From: Bordetella genomosp. 9
GTDB lineage: Bacteria; Pseudomonadota; Gammaproteobacteria; Burkholderiales; Burkholderiaceae_B
Assembly (NCBI RefSeq): GCF_002261425.1
Contig: NZ_NEVJ01000003.1
Span: 3,286,001 to 3,350,000 of the forward strand
Reading direction: 5' to 3'
Length of the DNA stretch: 64,000 bases
Part shown: one piece after another, positions 1 through 10,200 of the stretch
Layout: each line of letters begins with the position of its first letter
Position numbering within the stretch: position 1 is the first letter of the stretch
Notes under the pieces: generated by a model
What the model was told of the DNA's origin: nothing
The model's input: the letters and a program-made list of their open reading frames with translations, nothing else
Database searches by the model: none
Position numbers and translations under genes: made by a program

Positions 1-797
1 CGCAGGCCCGGGAAGAAATAGGCGTTGGCGATCAGGATTTCGCGTTGAGCGCGGTTGATGCCATACAGATAGGCCCGTTCGAACGTCTGCCGCCAGCGCA
101 GGTTGTCGCGCAGGACGAAGGCCGCGCGCAGGCCGCCGCGCGCCTGGCCGGACGCCGTGCCCAGCGCCTCGTCCGGCGGCGGCCCGTACAGGCGGCGCAG
201 CCGGCGCGTTTCGCGGGCCCGTTCGCCGCGGCGCAGCGCGGCGGGACTCAGGCGTATCCAAAGCAGGTCCTGTGCGTGGACCGCATGCGCGACCAGCGGC
301 CCGCGCACTTCCACGGCGTAATCGAAACGCGGATTGGCGGCGATCCCGTCAGCGGGCTCCAGATCGTCGTAATCGTCGACGATGTTGATGCCGCCGACGA
401 AGGCGACCCGCCCGTCGATCACGGTCACCTTGCGATGCAGCCGCCGGAGCCTGCTGCGCGAGAACAGCAGCCTTTGCGGCCAGCCCGGTTCGGGCCGGAA
501 GATGCGGCATTGCGCGCCCGCGTCGATCAGGCGGCGCCGGACCTCGTCCACCCACTCCCAGCTGCCGAAGCCGTCGATGACCACGCGCACCTTCACGCCG
601 CGCGCGCAGGCGCGCGCCAGCGCGTCCAGCACCCGCCGCGCCGTGCGATCCAGCGTGAAGATATAGGTTTCCAGATGCACGGTCGTGCGGGCGGCATCGA
701 TGGCGTCGCATAGCGCGGGAAAGAATTCCGCGCCGTTCTCCAGCAGCCGGATGGCGTTGCCATCGGACCAATGCAAGCGCAGCGGCTTGGGTCTCAC
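1..797 (-). CDS. clsB: Cardiolipin synthase B-like phospholipase D family protein (3' end cut by window)
   Basis: Phospholipase-D superfamily enzyme, probably condensing phospholipids into cardiolipin at the inner membrane. The ORF starts at a GTG (795-797) whose GTGA overlaps the stop of the upstream phosphatase gene, so the two are translationally coupled. The first HKD catalytic motif is visible at residues 121-128 (HRKVTVID), followed by a GGIN segment typical of ClsB/YbhO. The second HKD motif would lie beyond the left edge; 265 codons are present, against roughly 400 for the family. The family call is firm. Cardiolipin synthase rather than another PLD-type transferase is inferred from the compact N-terminus without membrane segments and from the EEP-phosphatase neighbour, a pairing I recall from other betaproteobacteria. 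Confidence 0.85.
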   Translation of the reverse strand, partial: MRPKPLRLHWSDGNAIRLLENGAEFFPALCDAIDAARTTVHLETYIFTLDRTARRVLDALARACARGVKVRVVIDGFGSWEWVDEVRRRLIDAGAQCRIFRPEPGWPQRLLFSRSRLRRLHRKVTVIDGRVAFVGGINIVDDYDDLEPADGIAANPRFDYAVEVRGPLVAHAVHAQDLLWIRLSPAALRRGERARETRRLRRLYGPPPDEALGTASGQARGGLRAAFVLRDNLRWRQTFERAYLYGINRAQREILIANAYFFPGL

Positions 798-1654
798 GGC
801 AATTCGAGCTCCGCGAGCAGGGGCGAATGATCGGACAGCTTGGCCCAGGCGCGCCCGCGCAGCACGCGCGCGCTGCGCACGCCGAAACCCCGCTGGTAGA
901 TGCGATCCAGGCGGAACCAGGGAAACACCGCGGGGAAGGTGCGCGGCGGCCGCACGATGCGCAGGTTGCCGTCCATGGTCAGCTGGTTGTTGCGTTCCAG
1001 CATGGCCAGGCTGTTGGGCACGCCGCGCAGCACATTGCTCAAGCGGCGCATGCCTTCGCGCAGGCGCGGGCCTTCGCCGCCGACCAGCCTGGGCGCGTGG
1101 GAGAACACTTCATAGACACCCAGGCGTTGCACGAACAGCGGCGCCAGGCGATCGTTCCAGTCATTGAAGTCGCCCGCGATCAGCATCGGGGCGCCCGCCG
1201 GCACCGTGCGGTCGATGCGATCCACCAGGGCCTGGATCTGCCGCGAACGGCTGCCGGCGAACAGGCCCAGGTGGACGACGAAGCAATGCACCTCGCGATT
1301 GCCCACGCCAATCGTGGCGTGCAGCAGGCCGCGCTGTTCCAGCCGGTGATCCGAGATATCCTGGTTTTCGTGCTCCAGGATGGGATAGCGCGACAGCAGC
1401 GCATTGCCATGGTCGGTATGATCGCGCACCGCGTTGCGGCCGTAGCACATCTCCATGTGCAGCGCGGCCGCCAGCGACATGTGCTGGGCGTCCAGCACGC
1501 CACGGTGTTCGTTGCGGCCCTGGACTTCCTGCAGGAAGACCAGGTCCGGGCGCAATCCGTACAGGCCCAGGCGCAGCTCTTTCAGGGAGTCCCGCGCGCC
1601 CAGCGCGGAACGGCCCTTGTGGATGTTGTAGCTGACGATGCGCAGGACGGACAT
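794..1654 (-). CDS. Endonuclease/exonuclease/phosphatase (EEP) family protein
   Basis: A 286-residue member of the EEP/DNase-I-like metal-dependent phosphodiesterase fold. Visible motifs are an N-terminal SYNIHKG (residues 8-14) supplying the metal-binding Asn, FLQEVQ with the metal-ligand Glu, IAGDFNDW with the catalytic Asp and Asn, and a C-terminal SDHSPLLAELEL with the catalytic Asp-His pair. All catalytic positions look intact. The substrate is unknown: relatives include nucleases, sphingomyelinases and phosphoinositide phosphatases. It is encoded 21 bases after aspS and overlaps the clsB-like gene by 4 bases, so a role in phospholipid head-group or membrane metabolism is possible but inferred only from this neighbourhood. 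There is no signal peptide, so it is probably cytosolic. Confidence 0.85.
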   Translation of the reverse strand: MSVLRIVSYNIHKGRSALGARDSLKELRLGLYGLRPDLVFLQEVQGRNEHRGVLDAQHMSLAAALHMEMCYGRNAVRDHTDHGNALLSRYPILEHENQDISDHRLEQRGLLHATIGVGNREVHCFVVHLGLFAGSRSRQIQALVDRIDRTVPAGAPMLIAGDFNDWNDRLAPLFVQRLGVYEVFSHAPRLVGGEGPRLREGMRRLSNVLRGVPNSLAMLERNNQLTMDGNLRIVRPPRTFPAVFPWFRLDRIYQRGFGVRSARVLRGRAWAKLSDHSPLLAELELP

Positions 1655-1675
1655 GGCGCCGGCTTATCGCACGGG

Positions 1676-3463
1676 TTACTTCACTTCCGCGTTGCGCAGA
1701 CGGATATGCAGCTCGCGCAGCTGCTTTTCGTCCACGGGCGAAGGGGCCTGCGTGAGCAGGTCCTGGGCACGCTGCGTCTTGGGGAAGGCGATCACGTCGC
1801 GGATCGACTCGGCGCCGCTCATCATGGTGACGATGCGGTCCAGGCCGAAGGCGATGCCGCCGTGCGGAGGCGCGCCGTACTGCAGCGCGTCCAGCAGGAA
1901 GCCGAACTTCTGGCGGGCTTCCTCGGCGTTGATCTTCAGCGCGCGGAACACCTTGCTCTGCACTTCCTCGCGGTGGATACGGACCGAGCCGCCGCCGATT
2001 TCCCAGCCGTTCAGCACCATGTCGTACGCCTTGGCGTAGGCCTTGCTGGGATCGGTTTCGAGGAAGTCCTCGTGGCCGTCCTTGGGGCTGGTGAAGGGGT
2101 GGTGGGCGGCGGTGTAGCGGCCTTCTTCCTCGTCGTATTCGAACATGGGGAAGTCGATGACCCACAGCGGGCGCCAGCCGGGCGTGAAGAGGCCCGAGGT
2201 CTTGCCGAATTCGCTGTGGCCGATCTTGACGCGCAGCGCCCCGATGGAATCGTTGACGACCTTTTCCTTGTCGGCGCCGAAGAAAATGATGTCGCCGTCC
2301 TGGGCGCCGGTGCGCTTGATCAGCTCGGCCAGCGCCGCGTCGTGGATATTCTTGACGATGGGCGACTGCAGGCCGTCACGGCCCTTGGCGGCTTCGTTGA
2401 CCTTGATCCAGGCCAGGCCCTTCGCACCGTAGATGCCGACGAACTGGGTGTAGCTGTCGATCTCGCTGCGCGACAGCGAACCGCCGCCGGGCACGCGCAG
2501 GGCCACCACGCGGCTGCCCGGCGTGGCCGCGGCCGACGCGAACACCTTGAAGTCGACGTCGCGCATGATGTCGCTGATGTCGGTGAATTCCAGCGACACG
2601 CGCAGGTCGGGCTTGTCCGAACCGTAGCGGCGCATGGCTTCCGTCCAGGTCATGCTGGGGAAAGGCTGCGGCAGGTCGACGTTCTGCACGACCTTGAAGA
2701 CGTGGTGGATCATGCTTTCGAAGATCGCGCGGATCTCCACTTCGTTCAGGAACGAAGTTTCGCAATCGATCTGGGTGAATTCCGGCTGGCGGTCGGCGCG
2801 CAGGTCTTCGTCGCGGAAGCACTTGGTGATCTGGTAGTAGCGGTCGAAGCCCGACACCATCAGCATCTGCTTGAACAGCTGCGGCGACTGCGGCAGCGCG
2901 AAGAACTGGCCGGCGTTGACGCGCGACGGCACCAGGTAATCGCGCGCGCCTTCCGGCGTGCTCTTGGTCAGCATGGGCGTTTCGATATCGATGAAGCCCA
3001 GGGAATCCAGGAATTTGCGCACTTCGATGGAAACGCGATAGCGCAGCATCAGGTTGCGCTGCATCTGCGGGCGGCGCAGGTCCAGCACGCGATGCGTCAG
3101 GCGCGTGGTTTCCGACAGGTTGTCGTCGTCCAGCTGGAAAGGCGGCGTGACGGAAGGATTGAGGATTTCCACTTCCTTGCACAGCACTTCGATTTCGCCG
3201 GACGCCAGTTCCGGATTGGCGGTGCCTTCCGGCCGCGGGCGCACCAGGCCGGTGACGCGGATGCAGAACTCATTGCGCAAGCGTTCGGCCGTGGCGAAGG
3301 CGGCGTTGTCGGGGTCGAAAACGATCTGCGCCAGGCCGGCGCGGTCGCGCAGGTCGATGAAGATGACCCCGCCGTGGTCGCGGCGGCGGTTTACCCAGCC
3401 GTACAGGGTAACGGTTTGACCGAGGTGGTCGCGGCAAACCTGGCCGGTGTAGCAGGTACGCAT
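1676..3463 (-). CDS. aspS: Aspartyl-tRNA synthetase
   Basis: Class II aminoacyl-tRNA synthetase charging tRNA with aspartate, 595 residues, the normal length for the bacterial type. The N-terminal OB-fold anticodon-binding domain (about 1-110) contains [11 protein letters not shown] and IDLRDR. The catalytic core has motif 2 ([18 protein letters not shown]), the bacterial-type insertion domain in the middle, and motif 3 ([10 protein letters not shown]) near the C-terminus. The start ATG has a GGAG ten bases upstream. It follows the DUF502 gene after about 90 bases and precedes the EEP gene by 21 bases in one direction. Whether it also charges tRNA-Asn cannot be judged from this window. Confidence 0.97.
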   Translation of the reverse strand: MRTCYTGQVCRDHLGQTVTLYGWVNRRRDHGGVIFIDLRDRAGLAQIVFDPDNAAFATAERLRNEFCIRVTGLVRPRPEGTANPELASGEIEVLCKEVEILNPSVTPPFQLDDDNLSETTRLTHRVLDLRRPQMQRNLMLRYRVSIEVRKFLDSLGFIDIETPMLTKSTPEGARDYLVPSRVNAGQFFALPQSPQLFKQMLMVSGFDRYYQITKCFRDEDLRADRQPEFTQIDCETSFLNEVEIRAIFESMIHHVFKVVQNVDLPQPFPSMTWTEAMRRYGSDKPDLRVSLEFTDISDIMRDVDFKVFASAAATPGSRVVALRVPGGGSLSRSEIDSYTQFVGIYGAKGLAWIKVNEAAKGRDGLQSPIVKNIHDAALAELIKRTGAQDGDIIFFGADKEKVVNDSIGALRVKIGHSEFGKTSGLFTPGWRPLWVIDFPMFEYDEEEGRYTAAHHPFTSPKDGHEDFLETDPSKAYAKAYDMVLNGWEIGGGSVRIHREEVQSKVFRALKINAEEARQKFGFLLDALQYGAPPHGGIAFGLDRIVTMMSGAESIRDVIAFPKTQRAQDLLTQAPSPVDEKQLRELHIRLRNAEVK

Positions 3464-3555
3464 TGCGGGATGACTCCGTTTCTACTTTGTTGGGGCGCCT
3501 TGGAGCGTCACGATAATGGATCGAAGGGCGGGCCGCATGCCCGCCCGGATTCTGT

Positions 3556-4224
3556 TCAGGGGGCGTCCTCTCCGCGCTGGCGGACGCCGGGCGCGGTGGG
3601 GATTTCGATGGGCTGCTCGGGGACCACCGGCGGGGGCGGCGCCACCACCCCCATGGACACGACGTACTTCAGGGCGGAGTCCACGCTCATGTGCAGATCG
3701 ACGACCTCGGCGCGCGGCATCATCAGGAAGAAGCCGGACGTCGGGTTGGGCGTGGTGGGAACGTAGACGCTGACGTGGTCGCCGGGCAGGTGCGTGGCGA
3801 CCTCGCCGCTGGGAATCCCCGTCAGGAAGGCGATGGTCCAGGATCCGTGGCGAGGATATTGCACCAGCACGGCCTGGCGGAACGCCTGTCCATTCGGCGC
3901 CAGCACGGTATCGCTGACCTGCTTGACCGAGTTGTAGATGGAACGCACCAGCGGGATGCGGCCCAGCAGCTTTTCCCACTGGTCCAGCATGGTGCGGCCC
4001 AGCAGGTTGGCGGCGAAGACGCCCGTCAGCAGGACCACCAGGATGACCAGCAGGAAGCGGAACCCGGGGATGTCGACGCCGAACAGCGACTCCGCCGACA
4101 GGAAGCCGGGAACGAAGCCTTCCAGCGTGGCGATGAGTACGCCCAGCACCCACACGGTGATCACCAGCGGGACCCAGATGAGCAGGCCCGTGATGAAGTA
4201 CTTCTTGAAGATGCGCATCGCCAT
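3556..4224 (-). CDS. DUF502 family inner-membrane protein
   Basis: A 222-residue member of the DUF502 family. Two hydrophobic segments are visible at about residues 11-32 and 55-75, separated by a short loop; the rest is probably a soluble domain. The tail is Pro/Val-rich (PPPPVVPEQP). Function is unknown for the family. I chose the ATG at 4224 (MAMRIFKKYF) instead of upstream in-frame codons because the upstream extension is Pro/Arg-rich shadow of the fmdB gene and the chosen start lies 10 bases after the fmdB stop. It sits between fmdB and aspS, an order common in betaproteobacteria, so it is probably co-transcribed with both. Confidence 0.88.
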   Translation of the reverse strand: MAMRIFKKYFITGLLIWVPLVITVWVLGVLIATLEGFVPGFLSAESLFGVDIPGFRFLLVILVVLLTGVFAANLLGRTMLDQWEKLLGRIPLVRSIYNSVKQVSDTVLAPNGQAFRQAVLVQYPRHGSWTIAFLTGIPSGEVATHLPGDHVSVYVPTTPNPTSGFFLMMPRAEVVDLHMSVDSALKYVVSMGVVAPPPPVVPEQPIEIPTAPGVRQRGEDAP

Positions 4225-4234
4225 GACGGGGGCG

Positions 4235-4582
4235 TCAGGTAGCCGAGGTGGACGGTGCGGCAGGCGCGGCCGCCGGCGCGGCAGGCGCCGCGTCAGCCGG
4301 CTTGGCGCCACCGCCGTCGGCGCTGGTGTCGCCCTTGGCATCCGCCTTGGCGTCCGTCTTGGCGCCGCCCGAGGAGGCCGCGGCCGAGCCGCCGCTGTTG
4401 TTGTTGCGGAAATCGGTGACGTACCATCCCGAGCCCTTGAGCTGGAAGCCGGCGGCGGTCACCTGCTTGGAAAAGGTGCTGGCGCCGCATTCCGGGCATA
4501 CCGTCAGCGGTGCGTCGGAGATCTTCTGCAGTACGTCCTTGGCATGGCCGCAGCTGCTGCATTTGTAAGCGTAGATAGGCAT
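4235..4582 (-). CDS. FmdB family zinc-ribbon protein
   Basis: Small protein (115 residues) whose first 40 residues form a zinc ribbon: CxxC pairs at Cys8/Cys11 and Cys29/Cys32, with the family signature MPIYAYKCSSCGH. The middle carries the usual GFQLKGSGWYVTDF. Residues from about 82 on are a low-complexity Ala/Lys/Asp/Pro tail, probably disordered. The family name comes from FmdB, a putative regulator of formamidase expression in Methylophilus, but its biochemical role in most bacteria is not known. The ATG follows a GGGAGTGG ribosome-binding site. It is the first gene of the run leading to aspS, so its upstream 4583-4729 region should hold the operon promoter. Confidence 0.9.
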   Translation of the reverse strand: MPIYAYKCSSCGHAKDVLQKISDAPLTVCPECGASTFSKQVTAAGFQLKGSGWYVTDFRNNNSGGSAAASSGGAKTDAKADAKGDTSADGGGAKPADAAPAAPAAAPAAPSTSAT

Positions 4583-4729
4583 TCAATCCACTCCCTGGCC
4601 CGCCGGCACGAGACAACCCGCCCGAGGGCGCCGCGTCGGCACGTGTTCGTGGGACAGGCGGCGCGACAGGAGCGGGGCCGGCAAAAATACGGGAAAGTCT
4701 TGAATTTTAGCGGGTTTTTGCCCAAGGCC

Positions 4730-4756
4730 CGTGACCGCGATCACGCCGCGGTCACG
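4730..4756 (-). terminator. 10-bp hairpin downstream of the antiporter gene
   Basis: Perfect inverted repeat CGTGACCGCG / CGCGGTCACG (4730-4739 and 4747-4756) with a 7-base loop, 33 bases after the antiporter stop. There is no clean T-run, so it is either a weak terminator, a transcript-end stabiliser, or an operator near the fmdB-aspS promoter. Confidence 0.4.
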
Positions 4757-4788
4757 AGGCCGGCCCCGCCTGCTGTCCGGCCTCGCGG

Positions 4789-6060
4789 TCAGACAGGTAA
4801 CAGGAACATCCCCGCCGCCACCAGCGTCGGCAGCAGGGCCGCCAGGAAAAGCCGCCCCGCGGCGATGCTGCCGTCGGGAAAGTGGTTCTTCAGGATGGCG
4901 AAGCCGGCCGGATTGGGCGCATTGGCGATGACGGTCAGTCCGCCCCCCGTCACCGCACCCGCCACCAGCATGTAGCGCCAGGTCTCATTGGTGCCCTGCA
5001 CCAGCGACCCCAGGTAGGTCAGGGCCGCATTGTCGGTGATCGCCGTCAGGGCGGTGGCGCCCCAGAAGAGCAGCGCCGGCGACAGGTTGCCCAGCAGGTC
5101 CTGCAGCCACCATTGCTGCAGACCGCCCAGCACGACCAGCCCGGCCAGGAAGAAGCCGACCATCAGGCCTTGATTGATCATCAGCGGGTTCTGGTGACGC
5201 TTGTAGGCCTCGGTGAAACCGATGAACAGCATCATCAGGCCCATGAAGATCGCCGGATGGTGGGCGTTGAGCACGACGAGCACCAGGAAGACCAGATGGA
5301 TGGCGATTACCGGCAGCGGGACGGGCGCCCGCCCGCCATCGCGCGCCGCCGCATCCTGACCCTGGCCGACTTCGCGCAGGACGCCGCGGCACACGAAGGT
5401 CAGCACGCCCGCGTTGATGAATACCGCCAGGGCCGCCCGCCAGCCGAAATGCGTGGCCATGTGGGCAGCATCCCAGCCGAAGGTGGATGCCACCATCAGG
5501 ACCGGCGGCGCGGCATAGGAGGTCAGCACCCCGCCGATCGACACGTTGACGAACAACACGCCCAGCGTCAGGTATTTGAAGCCAGCCCGCCCGCTGACCC
5601 GGAAATAGGCGTCGCGCAGCAGGATGGCCGCCAGCGTCATGGCGGCGGGCTCGGTGATGAACGACCCCGCCAGCGGCACGATCGAGAGCACCACCAGGTA
5701 GGTGCTGAGTTCGTTGCGGATCGGCAGGACGCGCGCGATGAATCGCACCACGGCATCGACGAACTCGAGGATGGGACGGCTGGCGGCGATGACCATGATC
5801 ACGAACACGAACAGCGGTTCCGTGAAGTTGCGCGTGTCCATGTATTCGATGGCTTCGTCGCCGCCCGCCAGCAGGGCCATGCTGACGATCAGGACGAAGG
5901 CCCAGACGCCGAACACCGCTTCCACCTCGGCCAGCATGTGCCAGACGCCGGCGTGCGGGCCGTTGCGATGCGCCAGGCGGGCGAAGAACGGGACGGAAAA
6001 CGTGTGCAGGACGGCGATGGCGAACAGCAGCGTCGCGATCGCTTCGATCAAATTGGGCAT
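4789..6060 (-). CDS. Putative Na+/H+ antiporter family membrane protein
   Basis: A 423-residue polytopic inner-membrane protein with about 11-12 hydrophobic segments, resembling the family annotated as putative Na+/H+ antiporter (ion-transporter superfamily). Notable features are a charged acidic loop after the second hydrophobic stretch (GGDEAIEYMDTRNFTEP), a GGVLTSYAAPPVLMVAS segment, and a second similar region (ALTAITDNAALTYLGSL then GAVTGGGLTVIANAPNP), consistent with the inverted-repeat architecture of the superfamily. The ATG at 6060 (MPNLIEAI) is preferred because the longer frame would add about 119 residues of non-membrane shadow sequence overlapping the divergent citE-like promoter. 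Ion specificity is not deducible. Confidence 0.75.
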   Translation of the reverse strand: MPNLIEAIATLLFAIAVLHTFSVPFFARLAHRNGPHAGVWHMLAEVEAVFGVWAFVLIVSMALLAGGDEAIEYMDTRNFTEPLFVFVIMVIAASRPILEFVDAVVRFIARVLPIRNELSTYLVVLSIVPLAGSFITEPAAMTLAAILLRDAYFRVSGRAGFKYLTLGVLFVNVSIGGVLTSYAAPPVLMVASTFGWDAAHMATHFGWRAALAVFINAGVLTFVCRGVLREVGQGQDAAARDGGRAPVPLPVIAIHLVFLVLVVLNAHHPAIFMGLMMLFIGFTEAYKRHQNPLMINQGLMVGFFLAGLVVLGGLQQWWLQDLLGNLSPALLFWGATALTAITDNAALTYLGSLVQGTNETWRYMLVAGAVTGGGLTVIANAPNPAGFAILKNHFPDGSIAAGRLFLAALLPTLVAAGMFLLPV

Positions 6061-6259
6061 GGGCTGCGCTGACTCCTTGCTGAAGCAGCGCAGACTATAC
6101 AGAACTCCCGGCGCGATGCGCCATGGCGAGGCGACATCGCAAGCCCCCGCCATCCCGGTGCGGGGCCTGAGCCCTGGCCAGCAGGCACCGCATGTTGACC
6201 GGCCGCGACGTGGCCCGTATCGTTCCTGACCACCGACACCCAAGCCGACCAGACCCCGT

Positions 6260-7129
6260 ATGACGGTGCTGAGATCCCTGCTGTTCGCCCCCGCCAACCA
6301 CCCGCGCCGCGTGGAAAAGGCCCTGACGCTGCAGACTGACGCAGTGATCCTGGACCTGGAGGATGCCTGCGCGGTATCCGAAAAAGTCGCCAGCCGCGCC
6401 AAGGTCAGCGACGCCATGGCCTTGCCGCGCAGCTGCCTGGCCTATGTCCGCGTGAATCCGCTCGCCACCGAATTCGCCTACGGCGATCTGGTCGAGACCG
6501 TGCGCCCCGGATTGGACGGGGTGGTCTTGCCCAAGGTGGAATCGGCCGCGGAGCTGCTGACCGCGGACTGGCTGATCCGCCAGATGGAGCGCGAGCGCGG
6601 CATGCCCGACGGCGGCGTGGACCTGATCCCCATCATCGAAACCGCGCGCGGACTGGCCTGCCTGCCGGAAATCCTGGCAGCCACGCCGCGCGTGAAGCGC
6701 GCCGCTTTCGGGGCGGGCGACTTTACGCTGGACCTGGACCTGATCTGGACGCGCGACGAAAGCGAGCTGAACGCCTATCGCGCCCGGATGGTGCTGCAGT
6801 CGCGGGCGGCGGGCATCGAAGCGCCGCTGGATACCGTGTGGATGAACCTGCAGGATCCGGAAGGCTGCGCGGGGTCCGCACGCAAGGCACGCGAACTGGG
6901 CTTCCAGGGCAAGCTGTGCATCCATCCGGACCAGCTGCCGGCGGTCAACGCCGCCTTCACACCCAGCGCCGCGCAGATCGAGCGCGCGCGCCGCGTGCTG
7001 GAAGCCTTCGCGCAGGCCGAGGCGCAGGGCTCCTCGGCCATCCAGCTGGACGGCCAGTTCATCGACTACCCGATCGTCCATGCCGCGCGGCGCGTCATGG
7101 CGGTGGCCGCGAAGATCCCGCCGGAATGA
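6260..7129 (+). CDS. HpcH/HpaI aldolase / CitE-like CoA-ester lyase
   Basis: A 289-residue TIM-barrel lyase of the CitE family (citrate lyase beta, malyl-CoA or citramalyl-CoA lyase). Family landmarks: the N-terminal RSLLFAPANHPRRVEKAL (CoA and phosphate contacts), DAVILDLEDA (acidic metal ligand), VRVNPL, PKVESA, IIETARG with the metal-ligand Glu, FGAGDFTLDL, and the C-terminal GKLCIHPDQLPAVNAAF. There are no citD or citF partners nearby, so a stand-alone (citra)malyl-CoA or beta-hydroxyacyl-CoA lyase is more likely than a citrate lyase subunit. It is divergent from the antiporter gene over 199 bases and convergent with the autotransporter. No strong ribosome-binding site is visible before the ATG. 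Confidence 0.87.
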   Translation: MTVLRSLLFAPANHPRRVEKALTLQTDAVILDLEDACAVSEKVASRAKVSDAMALPRSCLAYVRVNPLATEFAYGDLVETVRPGLDGVVLPKVESAAELLTADWLIRQMERERGMPDGGVDLIPIIETARGLACLPEILAATPRVKRAAFGAGDFTLDLDLIWTRDESELNAYRARMVLQSRAAGIEAPLDTVWMNLQDPEGCAGSARKARELGFQGKLCIHPDQLPAVNAAFTPSAAQIERARRVLEAFAQAEAQGSSAIQLDGQFIDYPIVHAARRVMAVAAKIPPE

Positions 7130-7131
7130 AG

Positions 7132-7163
7132 CCGGGCCGGCCAGCGCATGCTGGCCGGCCCGG
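7132..7163. terminator. 14-bp perfect hairpin between convergent genes
   Basis: Starting 3 bases after the lyase stop, 7132-7145 (CCGGGCCGGCCAGC) pairs perfectly with 7150-7163 across a GCAT tetraloop. It lies between the CitE-like gene (rightward) and the autotransporter (leftward), which fits a bidirectional transcript end. No T-tract follows on either strand, so it may not act as an intrinsic terminator alone. Confidence 0.6.
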
Positions 7164-7236
7164 TGGCGCATCGCCCCCGCGGACGGCGCCGGTCACCCGG
7201 CGATTTCCAGGTGATGACCCGCCGATCGCCGTGAAA

Positions 7237-10200
7237 TTACCAGCTGTACCGGTAACCCACCTGCCCGAACACGCCCCTGCGCTCTTCACCGCCCAGGTTC
7301 TTCGCCAGCTTGATGGTGGCGTAGAGCTGGCCGCCCTTGCCGACCGCCTCGTTGATGCCGAAACCGACTTCACCCCAGGTGCGTCCGAAGCTCGAGCGCA
7401 CCGAGGTATCGCCCACGGTGACCGCGCGCGCCGGGATGAAGTCATGCAGCACGTCGAAGGTCATGTAGGGCGTACCCGATCCGGCGCCATCGTCCGTCTT
7501 CAGGTTGGGCGCGAACAGGCGGAAACCCAGGCGGCCGCGCAAGGCATTGCTGCTGTTGCCCGAAACGCGCGAGATACCGTCGTCGAAGCTGTCCAGCTTC
7601 AGGTACTGGTACACCAACTGCGCCTGCGGTTCGATGGACAGCTTGGGCATCAGCGCGAAGGGCTTGCCGACTTCCTGCGACAGCGCGATGCCGACGCCGT
7701 TCTGGTTGCCGCTGTTCCCGTACACGTCGTCGTACTTGTTCCGGTAGTGCGTGACCTGCGCCACCGAATCCCAGTAGCTGCCATCGCGCCAGTACTTGGT
7801 GTAGTAGCCGCCCAGGCTCTGCGCCTGCGTCGTCGCGCTGCCCGCCTTGTCCGACAGCGTGGCGTTCAGGTCGCGCTTGCCGTCCTTGAAGTCGGAATCG
7901 GTCACGCCCAGTGTCGCCGTCACGCCGGCGTGGGTGCTGCCGCCTTCCTCGGATTGCGACAGGGTCCAATCCTTGCCGAACTGCATGAAGAAGGTGTGCT
8001 GGTTCACCGAGAAGCGGCCCGAATCGGCGTTCAGGCCATCGCCGCCTATGCGCCCCCAGAAGCCGTCCTTGTTGCCCTTCTGGTTCTGCTCCGTGGCGTA
8101 GACGTCGCCCACCCGCTCGTGCAGGCGGCCCAGCATCGCGAAGCCGTAGTCCAGGTTCAGCGCCGGCATCAACGCGTATCCCGCGACGGCGGGACGATAG
8201 GCGACCGGCCCCGTCGGCGTGGGATCGCTCGGCGACGTCGGCCCGCCCAGCGTGGAACGCAGGAAGTAATCGTCCGCGCTGGCGCTGCCGCCGCGATACA
8301 GCAGGTACTCGTGCGCGCCAGCCTGCACCGGCGCGGCCAGGCTGAACGCGCCCGGCGCGGTCGTGCCGCCATTGGTCACCGCCACCACGTTGATGCCGTC
8401 CCCGGTGGTGCGCGCGCCCCCGCCCCCGGTGTTGTTGATACGCAGCGCGGTGGTGCCCGTGGCCGTGCCGCCGTTGATGACCAGGCGATCCGACGGCGCA
8501 CCGTCGCCGGCCACATAGGTGTTCAGCGCGATGGCGCCGCCATTGCCGCTGTAGCTGCTGGCCGTGACGGTCTTGTAGCTGGCCGCCTGCGTGGGATCGC
8601 CGACAGGCGCCTGGTAGGCGATGGTGCCCGCATTCGACAAGGCCGCGGTTTCCGAGCTGCCCGTGACGTTCCAGACGCTGCTCGAATCGATGCTGACGGC
8701 CAGTGGATCGATGCGGCCGGTCAGGGTCGTGCCATTGCGCAGGACCACCGAGCCGCTGCTGCTGGCATCGGCGATCAGGTCGCCGTTCAGCGACACGCCC
8801 TGCGCATCGAGGTTGACCACGCTGGCGTTCGTCAGGTTCAGCAAGGTGCCGGTCGATGCCGTGATCACGGTCCCCGGGCGCACGCTGATGTCGGCGCGCG
8901 CGCCGGTCACCTCGATCGCATTGCCGGCCTGCGCATTGAACGTGCCGCCATTGAGCACGATGTTCGAGACGTTGCCGGTCGCGGCGGTATCGGTCACGGC
9001 GATGGCGGCCGTGCCGCCCTGCACGGTGCTGTTGTTCAGCGTGACCGTGCCGCCCGCATTGGCCAGGACGCCGGGACCGCTTGCGCTGCGCATCACCGTC
9101 CCGTTGGCCGTGGCGGCGCCCGCCGGTCCTTCGACCTGCAAGGCCGCGGCGTTCGCGCCGCTGGCCAGGATGGACCCGCCCATCAAGGCGGCGGTCGCGC
9201 CGCTGTCCAGCATGATGCCCGAGGCCAGATCGCCGGCCGTGGTCACGGTGGCGTTCGTCAGCTGCAGCGTGCCCGCGCTGCTGATGTGGATGCCCGCTGC
9301 CCCGGCGCCCGTGGTGGCGATACTGCCGCCATTGACCACGACGTCGCCGTTGGCGCCGGACGAGCTGATACCGGCCGCGCCCGAGCCGCTGGTCGTGATG
9401 CTGGTGTCGGTCAGCGCGATGACGCCGCCGGCGGCCTGGTTGTCCAGCGCGATGCCCGTACCCGAAACCGTGATGCTGCCGGCCGTGCCGACCACGCTGC
9501 CGCCGACCGCGCTGGGATCCAGCAGGATGCCGTCGGCCGAACCGCTCGCCAGGATGGCGCCCGTGCCGGAGAAGGCCACCGACGCGCCCGCCCCGGTCAG
9601 GTGTACCGCGGCGGTGCCGTCATCGGCGCGTATCACGCCGTTGTTGACCAGGCTGGCATTGGCGCCCTGCACCAGCGCGCCGTCGCCATGCGCGACCTGG
9701 ATGGTCGCGTTGTTCTGCACGGTGCCCTGCGCGCCGACCACCACGCCGGTGGAAGACCGGCCGGTGAAGGCGATGGTGCTGTTGTTGACCAGCGTGCCCT
9801 GGTTGCGCGCGACGAAACCGACGACGCCGTCGGACGACGACTGGATGGCCGCGTTGTTGACCAGCGTGGTGGGCACCGCATCGCCCGCGGCCGCGCCGGT
9901 GATGTCGTGGCCCTGGCCATCGACGATGCCGGCCGTCGCGCCCGCGTTCGACAGCATGATGGTCGTCCCGGCGTCGATCGTGCCGGCGGCGCCGCCTTCG
10001 TTGACGATGGCGACCGCGCCGCCCGCGCCGCCGGCCGCTCCGCTCACGCGCCAGGTCGAGTTGCCCGTCGACAGCGTGGTGCCCTTCCCGGTAGCGACCA
10101 CGCCGCGCGCATCCTTGCCGGCGACCGTGATGTCGAACGCGCCCGCCGTGGATCCGCCGGTGAAAGCCGCGCCGTCACCGACGCGGAACAGCGTCGAACG

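Noticed and set aside
827..3766. 979-codon plus-strand frame opposite aspS
   Set aside because: Runs through aspS and neighbouring genes; low-complexity His/Gln/Ala/Gly sequence and no start signal.
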